DNA of 25,752 nucleotides from Clostridiales bacterium UBA7011 (GCA_002449635.1 DJXF01000007.1:1-25752); one strand, 5' to 3'; positions 14,620-23,590 are shown, counted from the stretch's first letter. The notes: a model not told the origin generated them from the sequence alone. A program made the numbers and translations.

Positions 14620-16536
14620 TTGAAAAAGAAGTATCAGTATCGGCAGATTCTGGCATTTTTCTTGGATCTGGCGATTCTGCTTGTAGTCAGCGCGGCAATC
14701 TTCCGCCTGACTCCGGAAACGAACGGAACGGAATCCAACGCGTGGAAGCATTTCTGGCCGGGCTTTTGCCAGCTTGCGGTCTGCATTTCGATTTTTCAGC
14801 TGCTGCTGCGCACATATAACACGCTGTGGCGTTACGCGGAGACCCGTGAATATCTCACGCTGCTGCTCGGCATGGGCGGCGGCACCGCGTTCAATCTGAT
14901 TGTCATGCGCATATTCGGACAGCATGTGTCGCGCACGTTCGTGTGTACGTCAGCGGCATTTTCACTTCTGGCAATGCTGGCGGTGCGCATGCTGTATCGC
15001 CGTTACCGCGAGGATGTGATGCGGCGCAGCGCAAAGGGAAGTGCATACACGGCGATTGTCGGCGCGGGAGATGCCGGCGTCGCGCTTCTGCTGGAAATGC
15101 AGAGCAATTCCGGCGGACATTATCACCCGTACTGTTTTTTTGACGATGATCCGAATAAAATCGGCATACGCATCCACGGTATTCGGGTTTACGGGCCGAT
15201 CAGCTCGCTGCCCAACCAGATTGCAAATCTGCCGGTCTCCGAGCTGGTTATCGCTATGCCGAACGTGCCGGAGAAACGCCGGCGCGAAATTTTGAATATC
15301 TGCACCAAGACGAGCTGTCATGTGCGCGTGCTGCCGGATCTGGCTGATATTCTGAACAGACCGGAGGACGTTCCGCTGTCGGCCTCTGTGCGCGAGGTGC
15401 GGATTGAAGATCTGCTCGGCCGCACGCCGGTTCGGCTGGATGCCGCCCGTGCAGAGGGATTTCTGCGCGGCAAGGTGGTTCTGGTCACGGGAGGAGGAGG
15501 CTCTATCGGATCTGAGCTGTGCCGGCAGATCGCGCGGGTTTCACCTGCAAAGCTGATTCTTCTTGAGATCAATGAAAACAGCGCGTATGACCTTCAGCAG
15601 GAGCTTCTGCGCCGGTACGGCGGGAAGCTTGATCTGCGTGTAGAGATCGCCTCCGTGCGCGACCGGCGGCGTTTGCAGCATATTTTTGCGCGGTTTCAAC
15701 CGCAGGTCGTTTTTCATGCAGCTGCGCATAAGCATGTGCCGCTGATGGAGGAAAGCCCGACAGAGGCCGTGAAAAACAACATCTTCGGCACATGGAACAT
15801 CGTCCGCCTGTCTGAGGAATATCAGGCGGAGAAATTTGTGCTGATTTCTACCGACAAAGCGGTCAACCCGACCAATGTCATGGGAGCGACCAAGCGCATG
15901 TGCGAGCAGCTGCTGCAGAGCCGCATGGGACTTTCGTCGACGGAGTTTGCTGTCGTGCGGTTCGGCAACGTGCTCGGCTCCAACGGTTCGGTTGTGCCGC
16001 TGTTCCAGCAGCAGATCGCCGCGGGCGGTCCGGTCACCGTCACAGATAAGCGCATCATCCGCTATTTTATGACCATTCCGGAGGCAGCACAGCTGGTTCT
16101 GGAAGCGGGTGCCATGGCACGCGGCGGCGAGGTCTATGTACTTGACATGGGTGAGCCGGTTAAGATTCTGGAACTGGCGGAAAACCTCATCCGGCTTTCC
16201 GGTTATATTCCGTACCGCGATATCGACATCGTGGAAATCGGACTGCGTCCGGGTGAAAAGCTGTACGAGGAGCTGCTCATGAACAGCGAGGAGCTGGAGC
16301 GGACGGATAACCATAAAATATTTATCGAACGGCAGGCGGGGATTCCCACCCCGGTTATGGAGCAAATGCTGGCGAAGCTCAAGGCTTCGCTGGAATCCGG
16401 TGATGCGGAAGATGTGCGCCGTGCGCTGCATGCCTGTGTGAATACATATCACAGTGCGGAGGAAGTGAACCGCAGGGCCATCGAACAGATGCGGCAGAGC
16501 GGGGTGCCTGCCGTGATGGGAGAAGCAAATGAATAG
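14620..16536 (+). CDS. Membrane NDP-sugar 4,6-dehydratase (CapD/PglF/FlaA1-like)
   Basis: This 638-residue protein has the full-length architecture. Four N-terminal membrane helices (about 10-28, 47-64, 78-97, 106-124) come first. A first Rossmann region follows with GAGDAG (148-153), then a second with TGGGGSIG (290-297). The active site T411-D-K, NPTNV and M421-x-x-x-K425 shows the family hallmark, Met in place of the catalytic Tyr of ordinary SDR enzymes. It probably converts UDP-GlcNAc to the 4-keto-6-deoxy sugar, the entry to bacillosamine or related amino sugars in surface glycans. The start is TTG at 14620 with GGAAAGGTG upstream. Its end overlaps galE by eight bases, so the two are translationally coupled. 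Confidence 0.93.
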   Translation: MKKKYQYRQILAFFLDLAILLVVSAAIFRLTPETNGTESNAWKHFWPGFCQLAVCISIFQLLLRTYNTLWRYAETREYLTLLLGMGGGTAFNLIVMRIFGQHVSRTFVCTSAAFSLLAMLAVRMLYRRYREDVMRRSAKGSAYTAIVGAGDAGVALLLEMQSNSGGHYHPYCFFDDDPNKIGIRIHGIRVYGPISSLPNQIANLPVSELVIAMPNVPEKRRREILNICTKTSCHVRVLPDLADILNRPEDVPLSASVREVRIEDLLGRTPVRLDAARAEGFLRGKVVLVTGGGGSIGSELCRQIARVSPAKLILLEINENSAYDLQQELLRRYGGKLDLRVEIASVRDRRRLQHIFARFQPQVVFHAAAHKHVPLMEESPTEAVKNNIFGTWNIVRLSEEYQAEKFVLISTDKAVNPTNVMGATKRMCEQLLQSRMGLSSTEFAVVRFGNVLGSNGSVVPLFQQQIAAGGPVTVTDKRIIRYFMTIPEAAQLVLEAGAMARGGEVYVLDMGEPVKILELAENLIRLSGYIPYRDIDIVEIGLRPGEKLYEELLMNSEELERTDNHKIFIERQAGIPTPVMEQMLAKLKASLESGDAEDVRRALHACVNTYHSAEEVNRRAIEQMRQSGVPAVMGEANE

Positions 16537-17551
16537 GAATCGGAAAATTCTGGTGACGGGCGGCACAGGGTACATCGGAAGTCATGTCTGTGTGCAGCTG
16601 CTGGAGGCGGGGTATGATGTGGTCATCGCGGATAATCTCGTCAATTCCGGGCGCGATGTCGTTGAGCGCATAGCGCGCATCACGGGACGGATGCCGGCCT
16701 TCTATGAGACCGATCTGCTGAATTTGGAGAGCGTACGGCACATTTTTCGGGAACACCGCATCGACGGCGTCATTCACTTCGCCGGTCTCAAGGCGGTCGG
16801 GGAATCGGTTGCCCAGCCGCTGCGCTATTATTCCAACAATTTGACCGGTACGCTGCATCTGCTGACCGCGATGCAGGAGGAGGGCTGTCGGGTGATGGTC
16901 TTTTCCTCCTCGGCGACGGTGTACGGTGAGACAAATCCTGTTCCGTTTGATGAGAGCATGCCCACCGCGGCGACCAATCCATATGGCTATACCAAGGTCG
17001 CACAGGAGCGCATCCTGACGGATATTGCAGCGGCACAGCCGGACATGAGTGTGCTGCTGCTGCGCTACTTCAATCCGGTCGGCGCACATCCGAGCGGCTT
17101 AATCGGCGAAGATCCCAACGGCATTCCAAACAATCTGATGCCGTATGTCGCAAAGGTAGCGACAGGGGAACTGCCGTGCATCCATGTCTTCGGGGACGAT
17201 TATGACACACCGGACGGCACCGGTGTGCGCGACTATATCCATGTATGCGATCTGGCGCGGGGGCATATACGCGCGCTGGAGTACGCATTCACACACACAG
17301 GCACGGATGTGTTTAATCTCGGCACCGGTCATGGCAGCTCGGTGCTCGAGCTCATCCGCGCGTTTTCCGAGGCCTGCGGACGGGAGCTGCCGTACGTCAT
17401 CGCGCCGCGCCGTCCGGGCGATATTGCGTCCTGCTGGGCGGATATACACAAGGCGCAGGATGTGCTCGGCTTTACTGCACAGGCCACACTGGCCGATATG
17501 TGCCGTGACAGCTGGCATTTTATCTGCTGCCGGAAAGAGGAGAAAATATGA
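16529..17551 (+). CDS. galE: UDP-glucose 4-epimerase
   Basis: This 340-residue extended SDR has the family's normal length. It interconverts UDP-glucose and UDP-galactose with bound NAD. The NAD motif TGGTGYIG is at 10-17, the catalytic Ser128 lies in FSSSATVYG, and Tyr152-x-x-x-Lys156 lies in NPYGYTK. The substrate-binding segment RYFNPVGAHPSG (179-190) and the NNLMPY motif (201-206) are typical of GalE. It overlaps both neighbours (eight bases upstream, ATGA downstream). Its position in the polysaccharide operon suggests it supplies galactose-type precursors for the surface polymer. A UDP-GlcNAc or glucuronate epimerase variant cannot be excluded from sequence alone. Confidence 0.94.
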   Translation: MNRNRKILVTGGTGYIGSHVCVQLLEAGYDVVIADNLVNSGRDVVERIARITGRMPAFYETDLLNLESVRHIFREHRIDGVIHFAGLKAVGESVAQPLRYYSNNLTGTLHLLTAMQEEGCRVMVFSSSATVYGETNPVPFDESMPTAATNPYGYTKVAQERILTDIAAAQPDMSVLLLRYFNPVGAHPSGLIGEDPNGIPNNLMPYVAKVATGELPCIHVFGDDYDTPDGTGVRDYIHVCDLARGHIRALEYAFTHTGTDVFNLGTGHGSSVLELIRAFSEACGRELPYVIAPRRPGDIASCWADIHKAQDVLGFTAQATLADMCRDSWHFICCRKEEKI

Positions 17552-18471
17552 TCGGAAAAAAGAGCGTCGTGATCTATATCGCCGTCCTCATCGCGGTATT
17601 TGCCGCCGTGCTGGCCGGCGCATATCGTTTTTTCTTCCGCGGTGTGGAGCGGGATGACGCCGTGCGCAGCATGGTAAACAGCCAGACAGATACCGAGCCG
17701 GAACAGCTGGATCCGTTTGACTGCGTGGCACTGTTCGGGATTGACGCGGCGGAGGGTGAGCAGGGACGTTCGGATGCCATCATGCTCGCCTCGATTGACA
17801 GTCAAAACAATCGCATCCGCCTGTGCTCGATTGCGCGCGACACGCGCGTGGACATCGAGGGATACGGACAGCGCAAGCTGAATGCCGCCTATTCCTACGG
17901 CGGCGGCGATCTGGCGCTCAGGACGATCAACAGCAATTTCGGATTACATGTGACCAGTTATATTGCGGTCAATTTCTCCGGCATGGCGGACATTGTCGAC
18001 CAGCTGGGCGGCGTTGAAATCAGCCTGTCAGAGGCGGAAATTTCATATCTTCGGAAACATCTGACCGCGGAACAGCGCAGCAGTCTGGAGAGCGGGGAAC
18101 GCGTACTGCTCAACGGCAAACAGGCGGTGGCGTACAGCCGCATTCGCTATCTGGACAACGATGACGTGCGCACCTCCCGTCAGCGCGAGGTGCTGGAGAG
18201 CCTGCTCGAGCGCGTACGCGGGATGGACAGCGCACAGTATCCGCAGCTGCTCGATCAGCTGATGGCGCAATGTACGTCGAATCTCTCGCAGGCACAGATG
18301 CTTGCGCTGCTCGCACAGCTTACACCGGAGAAAACCGATATTCGGCAGCACGCGGTTCCTTCGGAAAACAGAGAGCAGGCGGAGGGCCGGAAGATCGACG
18401 GCGCGTGGTATTATGTCTACGACACGCAGGAAGCAGGCCGGGAGATTCGCGATTTCCTCGGCATCGAATAA
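17548..18471 (+). CDS. LytR-CpsA-Psr (LCP) family wall-polymer transferase
   Basis: This 307-residue protein has one N-terminal membrane helix (about 6-28) and an extracytoplasmic LCP domain. Family motifs are LFGIDAAEGEQGRSDAIML (62-80), the Arg-rich catalytic segment SIARDTRVDI (94-103), KLNAAYSYGG (110-119), VNFSGMADIVDQLGGVEI (141-158) and a YSRIRYLDNDD-x-x-R-x-x-RQ-like block near 195-210. LCP enzymes transfer polyprenyl-linked polymers onto peptidoglycan, so this gene provides the anchoring step for the polymer made here. It starts in an ATGA overlap with galE and is followed by a strong terminator. The C-terminus (about 280-307) is short, without a LytR_C domain. Confidence 0.93.
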   Translation: MIGKKSVVIYIAVLIAVFAAVLAGAYRFFFRGVERDDAVRSMVNSQTDTEPEQLDPFDCVALFGIDAAEGEQGRSDAIMLASIDSQNNRIRLCSIARDTRVDIEGYGQRKLNAAYSYGGGDLALRTINSNFGLHVTSYIAVNFSGMADIVDQLGGVEISLSEAEISYLRKHLTAEQRSSLESGERVLLNGKQAVAYSRIRYLDNDDVRTSRQREVLESLLERVRGMDSAQYPQLLDQLMAQCTSNLSQAQMLALLAQLTPEKTDIRQHAVPSENREQAEGRKIDGAWYYVYDTQEAGREIRDFLGIE

Positions 18472-18486
18472 TAGAAACGGGGCAGA

Positions 18487-18522
18487 AAAAGCCTGTATCT
18501 CACGGGATACAGGCTTTTCTTT
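18487..18522. terminator. Bidirectional terminator between convergent operons
   Basis: A perfect 13-bp stem (18487-18499 with 18506-18518) with a six-base loop has T-rich tails on both strands. It ends the polysaccharide operon on the plus strand and the lepA operon on the minus strand; its right edge touches the stop codon of the small protein gene at 18522. Confidence 0.92.
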
Positions 18523-18629
18523 TAGTGCTTTCTTATTTGATCGAGCAGCCCGAGCAGGGCGAGCATAGCGATTTTGCCGGCGGCATAGAACGCGCGAAAC
18601 CGCCGCACGGTGCGCTTCAGGCGTTTCAT
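18522..18629 (-). CDS. 35-residue basic amphipathic small protein
   Basis: This short reading frame follows the UPF0210 gene by 11 bases. It has an AGGAGGTG ribosome site four bases before its ATG and ends at the shared terminator. The product begins with a strongly basic segment (MKRLKRTVRRFR), followed by an aromatic/Ala stretch, then a hydrophobic segment rich in Leu (IAMLALLGLLD, about 20-30), and a basic end QIRKH. It could be a membrane-associated small protein or leaderless peptide. I recognise no family. The excellent ribosome site and position inside a conserved operon argue that it is translated; function is unknown. Confidence 0.6.
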   Translation of the reverse strand: MKRLKRTVRRFRAFYAAGKIAMLALLGLLDQIRKH

Positions 18630-18640
18630 TGCACACCTCC

Positions 18641-19999
18641 TCAGTTTTTGAGCGAGTGCATCGGCGCGGGGATGCGTCCGCCCCGGCTGATAAAGCGCGA
18701 GGCCGAGAACGGATGCACATCCATAACCGGTGCGGAGCCGAGCAGACCGCCGAATTCCAGTTCCTCGCCGACCTGCTTGCCGATGGCGGGAATGATGCGC
18801 ACCGCGGTGGTTTTGCTGTTGACAACGCCGATTGCCGCCTCATCTGCGATGATAGCGGAAATGGTGTCAGCCGGTGTATCGCCCGGAATGGCGATCATAT
18901 CGAGCCCGACCGAGCAGACGGCCGTCATTGCCTCCAGCTTGTCCAGATGCAGACTGCCTGCATGTACGGCATGAATCATGCCCTCATCCTCGGAGACCGG
19001 AATAAATGCGCCGGACAGACCGCCGACAGCGGCAGAAGCCATGACGCCGCCCTTTTTCACAGCGTCGTTGAGCATGGCGAGAATTGCCGTCGTGCCGTGT
19101 GTGCCGCAGCATTCCAGACCGACTTCTTCCAGAATGCGCGCGACCGAGTCGCCGACTGCCGGCGTCGGCGCGAGCGAGAGATCGACAATGCCGAACGGCA
19201 CGCCGAGACGCTCGGATGCAATCGAGCCGACCAGCTGACCCATGCGCGTGATTTTGAACGCGGTTTTCTTGATGATATCCGCGACTTCGTTGATCGAGCA
19301 GTCACCTGCGCGGCGGATTGCGGAATGAACGACGCCCGGACCGGACACGCCGACATTGAGCACACAGTCCGCTTCCCCCACGCCGTGGAACGCGCCCGCC
19401 ATAAACGGATTGTCCTCTACCGCATTGGCAAACACGACGAGCTTGCCCGCACCGATGCACTGCCGGTCAGCGGTGCGCTCGGCGGTTTCGCGGATGACCT
19501 CGCCCATCATGCGCACGGCATCGAGATTGATGCCTGCCTTGGTCGAGGCGACATTGACCGAGGAGCAGACCAGCTCGGTGGATGCAAGCGCCTCCGGAAT
19601 CGAACGGATCAGAATTTCGTCGCCCTTCGCAAAGCCCTTCTGGACGAGCGCGGAAAAGCCGCCGACAAAATTGACGCCGCAGGTCTGCGCCGCGCGGTCG
19701 AGCGCCTGAGCGAGCGGGACATACGAGTCGGCATCGGTCGCCGCACCGATCAGGGCAATCGGGGTGACGGAAATCCGCTTGTTGATGATCGGAATGCCGA
19801 GCTCTGCCTCGATTTCCTCGCCGGTGCGCACGAGATGCTCCGCTCTGCGCGTAATTTTGTCATAAATTTTGTCGGAAACCGCCTGGATGTCGCCGGAAAT
19901 GCAGTCGAGCAGGGAGATACCCATTGTAATGGTGCGGATATCCAGATGCTCATCCTCGATCATCTTGATGGTTTCCAGAATATCAAAGCTGTTTAACAT
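18641..19999 (-). CDS. UPF0210 (PFL/DUF711 family) protein
   Basis: This is a 452-residue protein of the expected family length. The N-terminal TMGISLLDCISGD (25-37), the central ANAVEDNPFMAGAFHG and GVSGPGVVHSAI segments, and the Gly-rich ASAAVGGLSGAFIPVSEDEGM region are characteristic of UPF0210. The family is related to pyruvate formate-lyase/glycyl-radical folds by structure, but its reaction is unknown. GGGAGGAG lies eight bases before the start. The gene directly follows the ACT-domain gene, a pairing found in many Firmicutes and archaea, which suggests the ACT protein regulates it by binding an amino acid. Confidence 0.93.
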   Translation of the reverse strand: MLNSFDILETIKMIEDEHLDIRTITMGISLLDCISGDIQAVSDKIYDKITRRAEHLVRTGEEIEAELGIPIINKRISVTPIALIGAATDADSYVPLAQALDRAAQTCGVNFVGGFSALVQKGFAKGDEILIRSIPEALASTELVCSSVNVASTKAGINLDAVRMMGEVIRETAERTADRQCIGAGKLVVFANAVEDNPFMAGAFHGVGEADCVLNVGVSGPGVVHSAIRRAGDCSINEVADIIKKTAFKITRMGQLVGSIASERLGVPFGIVDLSLAPTPAVGDSVARILEEVGLECCGTHGTTAILAMLNDAVKKGGVMASAAVGGLSGAFIPVSEDEGMIHAVHAGSLHLDKLEAMTAVCSVGLDMIAIPGDTPADTISAIIADEAAIGVVNSKTTAVRIIPAIGKQVGEELEFGGLLGSAPVMDVHPFSASRFISRGGRIPAPMHSLKN

Positions 20000-20018
20000 A
20001 GCTGGTTCTCCTCCCGCC

Positions 20019-20291
20019 TCAGATGCGGTGCATGGCGTTGAAGATATCCTCGTGCATCAGGTGCACCTTCATGCCCAGCTCGACGCCGTCCGCCTCCAGC
20101 TGCGCGGTCAGTGCCGGGAAGCTGATGTCGCAGCCGTCCAGCTCGACCAGCATAATCATGGCGAACAGATCGCCGCCCATGACATTTTGACGAACGTCGA
20201 GGATGTTGACGCTGTGTTGGCTCAGCGTGTTGGAAATGCGGGCGATGACGCCGGTGCGGTCCTTGCCCGCTACAGTTAATATTGCACGCAT
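20019..20291 (-). CDS. ACT-domain protein, UPF0237 family
   Basis: This 90-residue protein is a single ACT domain. The opening MRAILTVAGKDRTGVIARIS and the SVNILDVRQNVMGGDLFAMIM core give the ACT strand-helix-strand pattern with the ligand-loop GKDRTG near 9-14. A second helix follows at about 58-72. It probably binds a small ligand, perhaps an amino acid, as a dimer. AGGAGG lies seven bases upstream and overlaps the hemW stop. It precedes the UPF0210 gene by 19 bases and is thought to be its regulatory partner. Confidence 0.93.
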   Translation of the reverse strand: MRAILTVAGKDRTGVIARISNTLSQHSVNILDVRQNVMGGDLFAMIMLVELDGCDISFPALTAQLEADGVELGMKVHLMHEDIFNAMHRI

Positions 20292-20302
20292 GTGTGTTCC
20301 TC

Positions 20303-21430
20303 CTAACATGATTGCGCCGCATCCAGTGCGGCGAGAATAATTGCGTTGGAAACGAGAAAGCCGCGGTCGGTCAGATGCCGGCGGCTTCCGGCTTGGATGA
20401 TGTAATCGGACGGCAGTGCGTCGAGTGCCCGTGCCACCGGTGCGGGGTCGCGGCCAAAGACGGTTCGGTAGTGACAGGCGTCCCATCCGTCTGCCGTGCG
20501 CAGAGACAGCATGATGTATTCCGCCGCGCGGTCGATGTCGGCATCCTCGCAGACAGGTTTTGCATCGCCTGCGAGCCATGCGGTCAGGTCGCGGGGGACG
20601 GCGGTGCGCATGCCGCCGAAATCCGCATGTGCACCCGGACCGAAGCCGAGGTAGGGCAGCTGTGCCCAGTAGCGGCTGTTGTGACGGCTGCGCAGGTGCG
20701 GCGCGCGGGCAAAATTGGAAATTTCATAGTGCTCGAAGCCCGCCTGTGCCAGACGGCTGCACAGCAGCAGATACAGCTCCGCCTGCGTGTCCTCATCCGG
20801 CAGCACCGGATGGCTGCGTCCGAGCGGGGTGTCCGGCTCGACAGTCAGCCCGTAGCACGACACATGCTCCGGCTCCAGCTCCAGCAGCGCGTGCAGGGAT
20901 TCCAGGAGCAGCGAAGCCGTTTGTCCGGGCAGCGCGTACATGAGATCGACGCTGAGATTGGCAAAGCCGGCGCGGCGCGCGCGCAGAAAGGCATCCTGCG
21001 CCTGTGCAAACGTGTGGATGCGGCCCATCGCGCGCAGCTCGCTGTCGTGCGCAGACTGAATGCCCATCGAGAGCCGGTTTGCACCGGCGGCGCGTGCGGC
21101 GGACAGAAAGGTGTCGGTCATCGAATCGGGATTCGCCTCGACCGTAATTTCCGCGTCAGGCGCGACACAAAACTGCTGCTGTACCGTGTGCAGCAGGCGC
21201 GCAATGCGTGCGCCGCCGAGCAGACTGGGCGTGCCGCCGCCGAGATACACCGTATCCACGGTATAGTCTGTGCACTGGGGTGCACGGCGGGTCAGCTGCT
21301 GACACAGCAGACGGACATAGGCGTCCATCTGCTCCGGGTGACCTGCGAGAGAATAGAAGTCGCAGTACGCGCATTTTGCCGCGCAGAACGGCACATGAAT
21401 ATAAATGCCGAGAGAGGAGTTATTCTTCAT
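20303..21430 (-). CDS. hemW: HemW-like radical SAM protein
   Basis: This 375-residue protein matches the HemW family (heme chaperone, formerly called oxygen-independent coproporphyrinogen oxidase-like). The radical SAM cluster motif C16-x3-C20-x2-C23 lies in VPFCAAKCAYCDFYS. The SAM-binding GGGTPSLL follows (about 68-75), then EANPDSM, SMGIQS and an HNSRYWAQLPYLGFGPGAHA block. True HemN has extra N-terminal and heme-pathway features, and HemW binds heme; which role applies here is inferred from size and from lepA-hemW adjacency. It begins inside the last 11 bases of lepA without a good ribosome site, so translation depends on coupling. Confidence 0.93.
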   Translation of the reverse strand: MKNNSSLGIYIHVPFCAAKCAYCDFYSLAGHPEQMDAYVRLLCQQLTRRAPQCTDYTVDTVYLGGGTPSLLGGARIARLLHTVQQQFCVAPDAEITVEANPDSMTDTFLSAARAAGANRLSMGIQSAHDSELRAMGRIHTFAQAQDAFLRARRAGFANLSVDLMYALPGQTASLLLESLHALLELEPEHVSCYGLTVEPDTPLGRSHPVLPDEDTQAELYLLLCSRLAQAGFEHYEISNFARAPHLRSRHNSRYWAQLPYLGFGPGAHADFGGMRTAVPRDLTAWLAGDAKPVCEDADIDRAAEYIMLSLRTADGWDACHYRTVFGRDPAPVARALDALPSDYIIQAGSRRHLTDRGFLVSNAIILAALDAAQSC

Positions 21431-23231
21431 CCAGCTTGAGCACCGCCATAAACGCCTCCTGCGGCACCTGGACCGAGCCGAGTGCGCGCATGCGCTTTTT
21501 GCCTTCCTTCTGCTTTTCGAGCAGCTTTTTCTTTCGCGTGATATCGCCGCCGTAGCATTTTGCGAGGACGTCCTTGCGCATTGCCTTGATGGTCTCGCGC
21601 GCGATGATTTTGTTGCCGATTGCCGCCTGTACGGGAACCTCGAACAGCTGACGCGGGATGTTGTCCTTCAGCTTTTCCACGATGCGGCGCGCACGGGCAT
21701 ACGCCTTCTCCGTGTGGACGATGAACGACAGCGCATCCACGGGATCGCCGTTGAGCAGCACGTCCAGCTTGACGAGATCGGATTTGCGGTAGCCGATCAG
21801 CTCGTAGTCGAGCGATGCATAGCCGCGCGTGCGCGACTTGAGCGCGTCAAAGAAATCGTAGATGATTTCGCCGAGCGGCAGCTCGTAGTGCAGCTCAACG
21901 CGGTCGGTGTCAATGTACTGCATATCCTTATAAATACCGCGCCGCTCCTGACACAGGTCCATGATGTTGCCGACGTATTCACTCGGCGTCATGATGCTCG
22001 CGCGGACATAGGGCTCTTCGGCGTAGTCGAGCGTGGTCGGGTCGGGATAATTGAGCGGATTGTCGATATATTCCTCCTCGCCGTCCGTGCGCTTGATTTT
22101 GTAAATGACGCTCGGGGCGGTGGTGATGAGATCGAGGTCGTATTCGCGTTCGAGGCGCTCCTGGATGATCTCCATGTGCAGCAGACCGAGGAAGCCGCAG
22201 CGGAAGCCGAAGCCGAGCGCGACCGAGCTCTCCGGCTCAAAGGTCAGCGAGGCATCGTTGAGCTGTAATTTTTCCAGTGCGTCGCGCAGGTCGGGGTAGC
22301 GTGCGCTGTCCGCCGGATAGACGCCGGAAAATACCATCGGCTGTACCTTGCGGTAGCCGGGCAGCGCCTCCGGTGCGGGCTGCTCCAGACCGGTGACCGT
22401 GTCGCCGACGCGGGTATCCGACACTTTTTTAATGGATGCCGTAAAGTAGCCGACTTCGCCGGCGGCAAGACCGTCTGCGGACGGTTCCAGGGTCAGCGGG
22501 CGCATATAGCCGGCCTCGACGACCTGAAACTGTGCCCCGGTCGCCATCAGCTTGACTTTCATGCCCGGCCGGATGCATCCCTCCATGACGCGGATGTATA
22601 CGATGACACCGCGGTAGGCGTCGTACTGGCTGTCAAAAATCAGCGCGCGCAGCGGTGCGGCCTGATCGCCGTCGGGCGCGGGAATGTCGCTGACAATGCG
22701 CTCGAGCACCTCGTCGATGTGGATGCCCATTTTGGCGGAGACCTCCGGCGCATCCTCGGCGGGAATTCCGATGATGTCCTCGATCTCGTGCTTTGCGCGG
22801 GCGGGATCGGCGGACGGCAGGTCGATTTTGTTGATGACCGGCAGAACCTCCAGCCCGTGTTCGATGGCGAGATAGGTGTTCGCAAGCGTCTGCGCCTCGA
22901 TGCCCTGTGTCGCGTCGACGACGAGCACCGCACCCTCACACGCGGCGAGAGAACGCGAGACCTCATAGTTGAAGTCGACATGGCCCGGCGTGTCGATCAG
23001 ATTCATCTGATAGGTTTTGCCGTCCTGCGCTTCGTAGTCCATGCGCACAGCGCGCGCTTTGATCGTAATGCCGCGCTCGCGCTCGAGGTCCATGTTGTCG
23101 AGCAGCTGGCTTTCCATCTCGCGCTGTGTCACCGTGTGGCACTGCTCCAGCAGACGATCCGCCAGCGTGGATTTGCCGTGGTCAATATGCGCCACGATCG
23201 AAAAATTGCGGATGAGAGATTGATCCTTCAT
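21420..23231 (-). CDS. lepA: Translation elongation factor 4 (LepA)
   Basis: This 603-residue GTPase has the normal length. The P-loop AHIDHGKST spans residues 14-22, then DTPGHVDF (G3) and NKIDLPSADP (G4). The C-terminal region has LLNGDPVDALSFIVH and ends KLDEE, typical of EF4, with the unique C-terminal domain involved in ribosome back-translocation. It acts on ribosomes in the cytoplasm. I chose the start at 23231 because AGGAG lies seven bases upstream and MKDQSLIRNFSIVAHIDHG is the family N-terminus; the open frame extends to 23495 but those codons cover the promoter. It heads the operon with hemW, ACT and UPF0210. Confidence 0.96.
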   Translation of the reverse strand: MKDQSLIRNFSIVAHIDHGKSTLADRLLEQCHTVTQREMESQLLDNMDLERERGITIKARAVRMDYEAQDGKTYQMNLIDTPGHVDFNYEVSRSLAACEGAVLVVDATQGIEAQTLANTYLAIEHGLEVLPVINKIDLPSADPARAKHEIEDIIGIPAEDAPEVSAKMGIHIDEVLERIVSDIPAPDGDQAAPLRALIFDSQYDAYRGVIVYIRVMEGCIRPGMKVKLMATGAQFQVVEAGYMRPLTLEPSADGLAAGEVGYFTASIKKVSDTRVGDTVTGLEQPAPEALPGYRKVQPMVFSGVYPADSARYPDLRDALEKLQLNDASLTFEPESSVALGFGFRCGFLGLLHMEIIQERLEREYDLDLITTAPSVIYKIKRTDGEEEYIDNPLNYPDPTTLDYAEEPYVRASIMTPSEYVGNIMDLCQERRGIYKDMQYIDTDRVELHYELPLGEIIYDFFDALKSRTRGYASLDYELIGYRKSDLVKLDVLLNGDPVDALSFIVHTEKAYARARRIVEKLKDNIPRQLFEVPVQAAIGNKIIARETIKAMRKDVLAKCYGGDITRKKKLLEKQKEGKKRMRALGSVQVPQEAFMAVLKLDEE

Positions 23232-23317
23232 GCTTTCTCCTTTGACGCCGCAGCGGTCCGTGTGCCGCGGCAGGCATTCGCGGCGGATACATGCCCGCCG
23301 TTTTTCTCGTAAATAAT

Positions 23318-23346
23318 AGTATATCATAGCATTTCGCGTGCGACAA
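23318..23346 (-). promoter_or_regulatory. Promoter of the lepA operon
   Basis: On the minus strand TTGTCG (23346-23341), 17 bases, TATACT (23323-23318) with TG one base before the -10. The leader to the lepA start at 23231 is about 80 bases. Confidence 0.7.
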
Positions 23347-23530
23347 CAAAATTCCGCATAAAAAGTGCCGGAAGGCAGGGGAACGGGCGGCGCTGCACCT
23401 GCGGTCGGCCCGCCTTGCTCCGCACGCGGCAAAGTGCCCAAATTCTGCAGGAAAATCCCGCCTGAAACGGTCAGTTTTACAGCAATTTTCAACATTCACA
23501 AATTATTCACAGAAATTCCTTTTCTTTTTC
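23347..23530. other. Intergenic DNA between the lepA and hrcA promoters
   Basis: This part of the 414-base gene-free stretch (23232-23645) shows no reading frame with a ribosome site, no clear terminator and no repeat. The left two thirds are G+C-rich; the last 50 bases are AT-rich, as expected just upstream of a promoter. I see nothing further in it. Confidence 0.6.
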
Positions 23531-23559
23531 TTGACAAGATACGGGGCGGGTGGTATCTT
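23531..23559 (+). promoter_or_regulatory. Promoter of the hrcA-grpE-dnaK operon
   Basis: TTGACA (23531-23536), 17 bases, TATCTT (23554-23559) with TG one base before the -10. Transcription would begin near 23566, inside the CIRCE operator. Confidence 0.82.
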
Positions 23560-23563
23560 GTAT

Positions 23564-23590
23564 TTAGCACTCGGAGAGGTTGAGTGCTAA
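23564..23590 (+). promoter_or_regulatory. CIRCE operator (HrcA binding site)
   Basis: TTAGCACTC (23564-23572), a nine-base spacer, GAGTGCTAA (23582-23590): a perfect CIRCE inverted repeat. HrcA bound here would block transcription until heat stress occupies the chaperones that keep HrcA active. Confidence 0.97.

Noticed and set aside
15541..16575. A 344-codon open frame antisense to the dehydratase gene
   Set aside because: The sense strand encodes a full family-length enzyme with intact motifs. The antisense product has no recognisable domain and crosses into galE.
23232..23495. An 88-codon N-terminal extension of LepA
   Set aside because: LepA proteins begin at the chosen Met, which has a ribosome site; the extension covers the promoter and has no conserved features.
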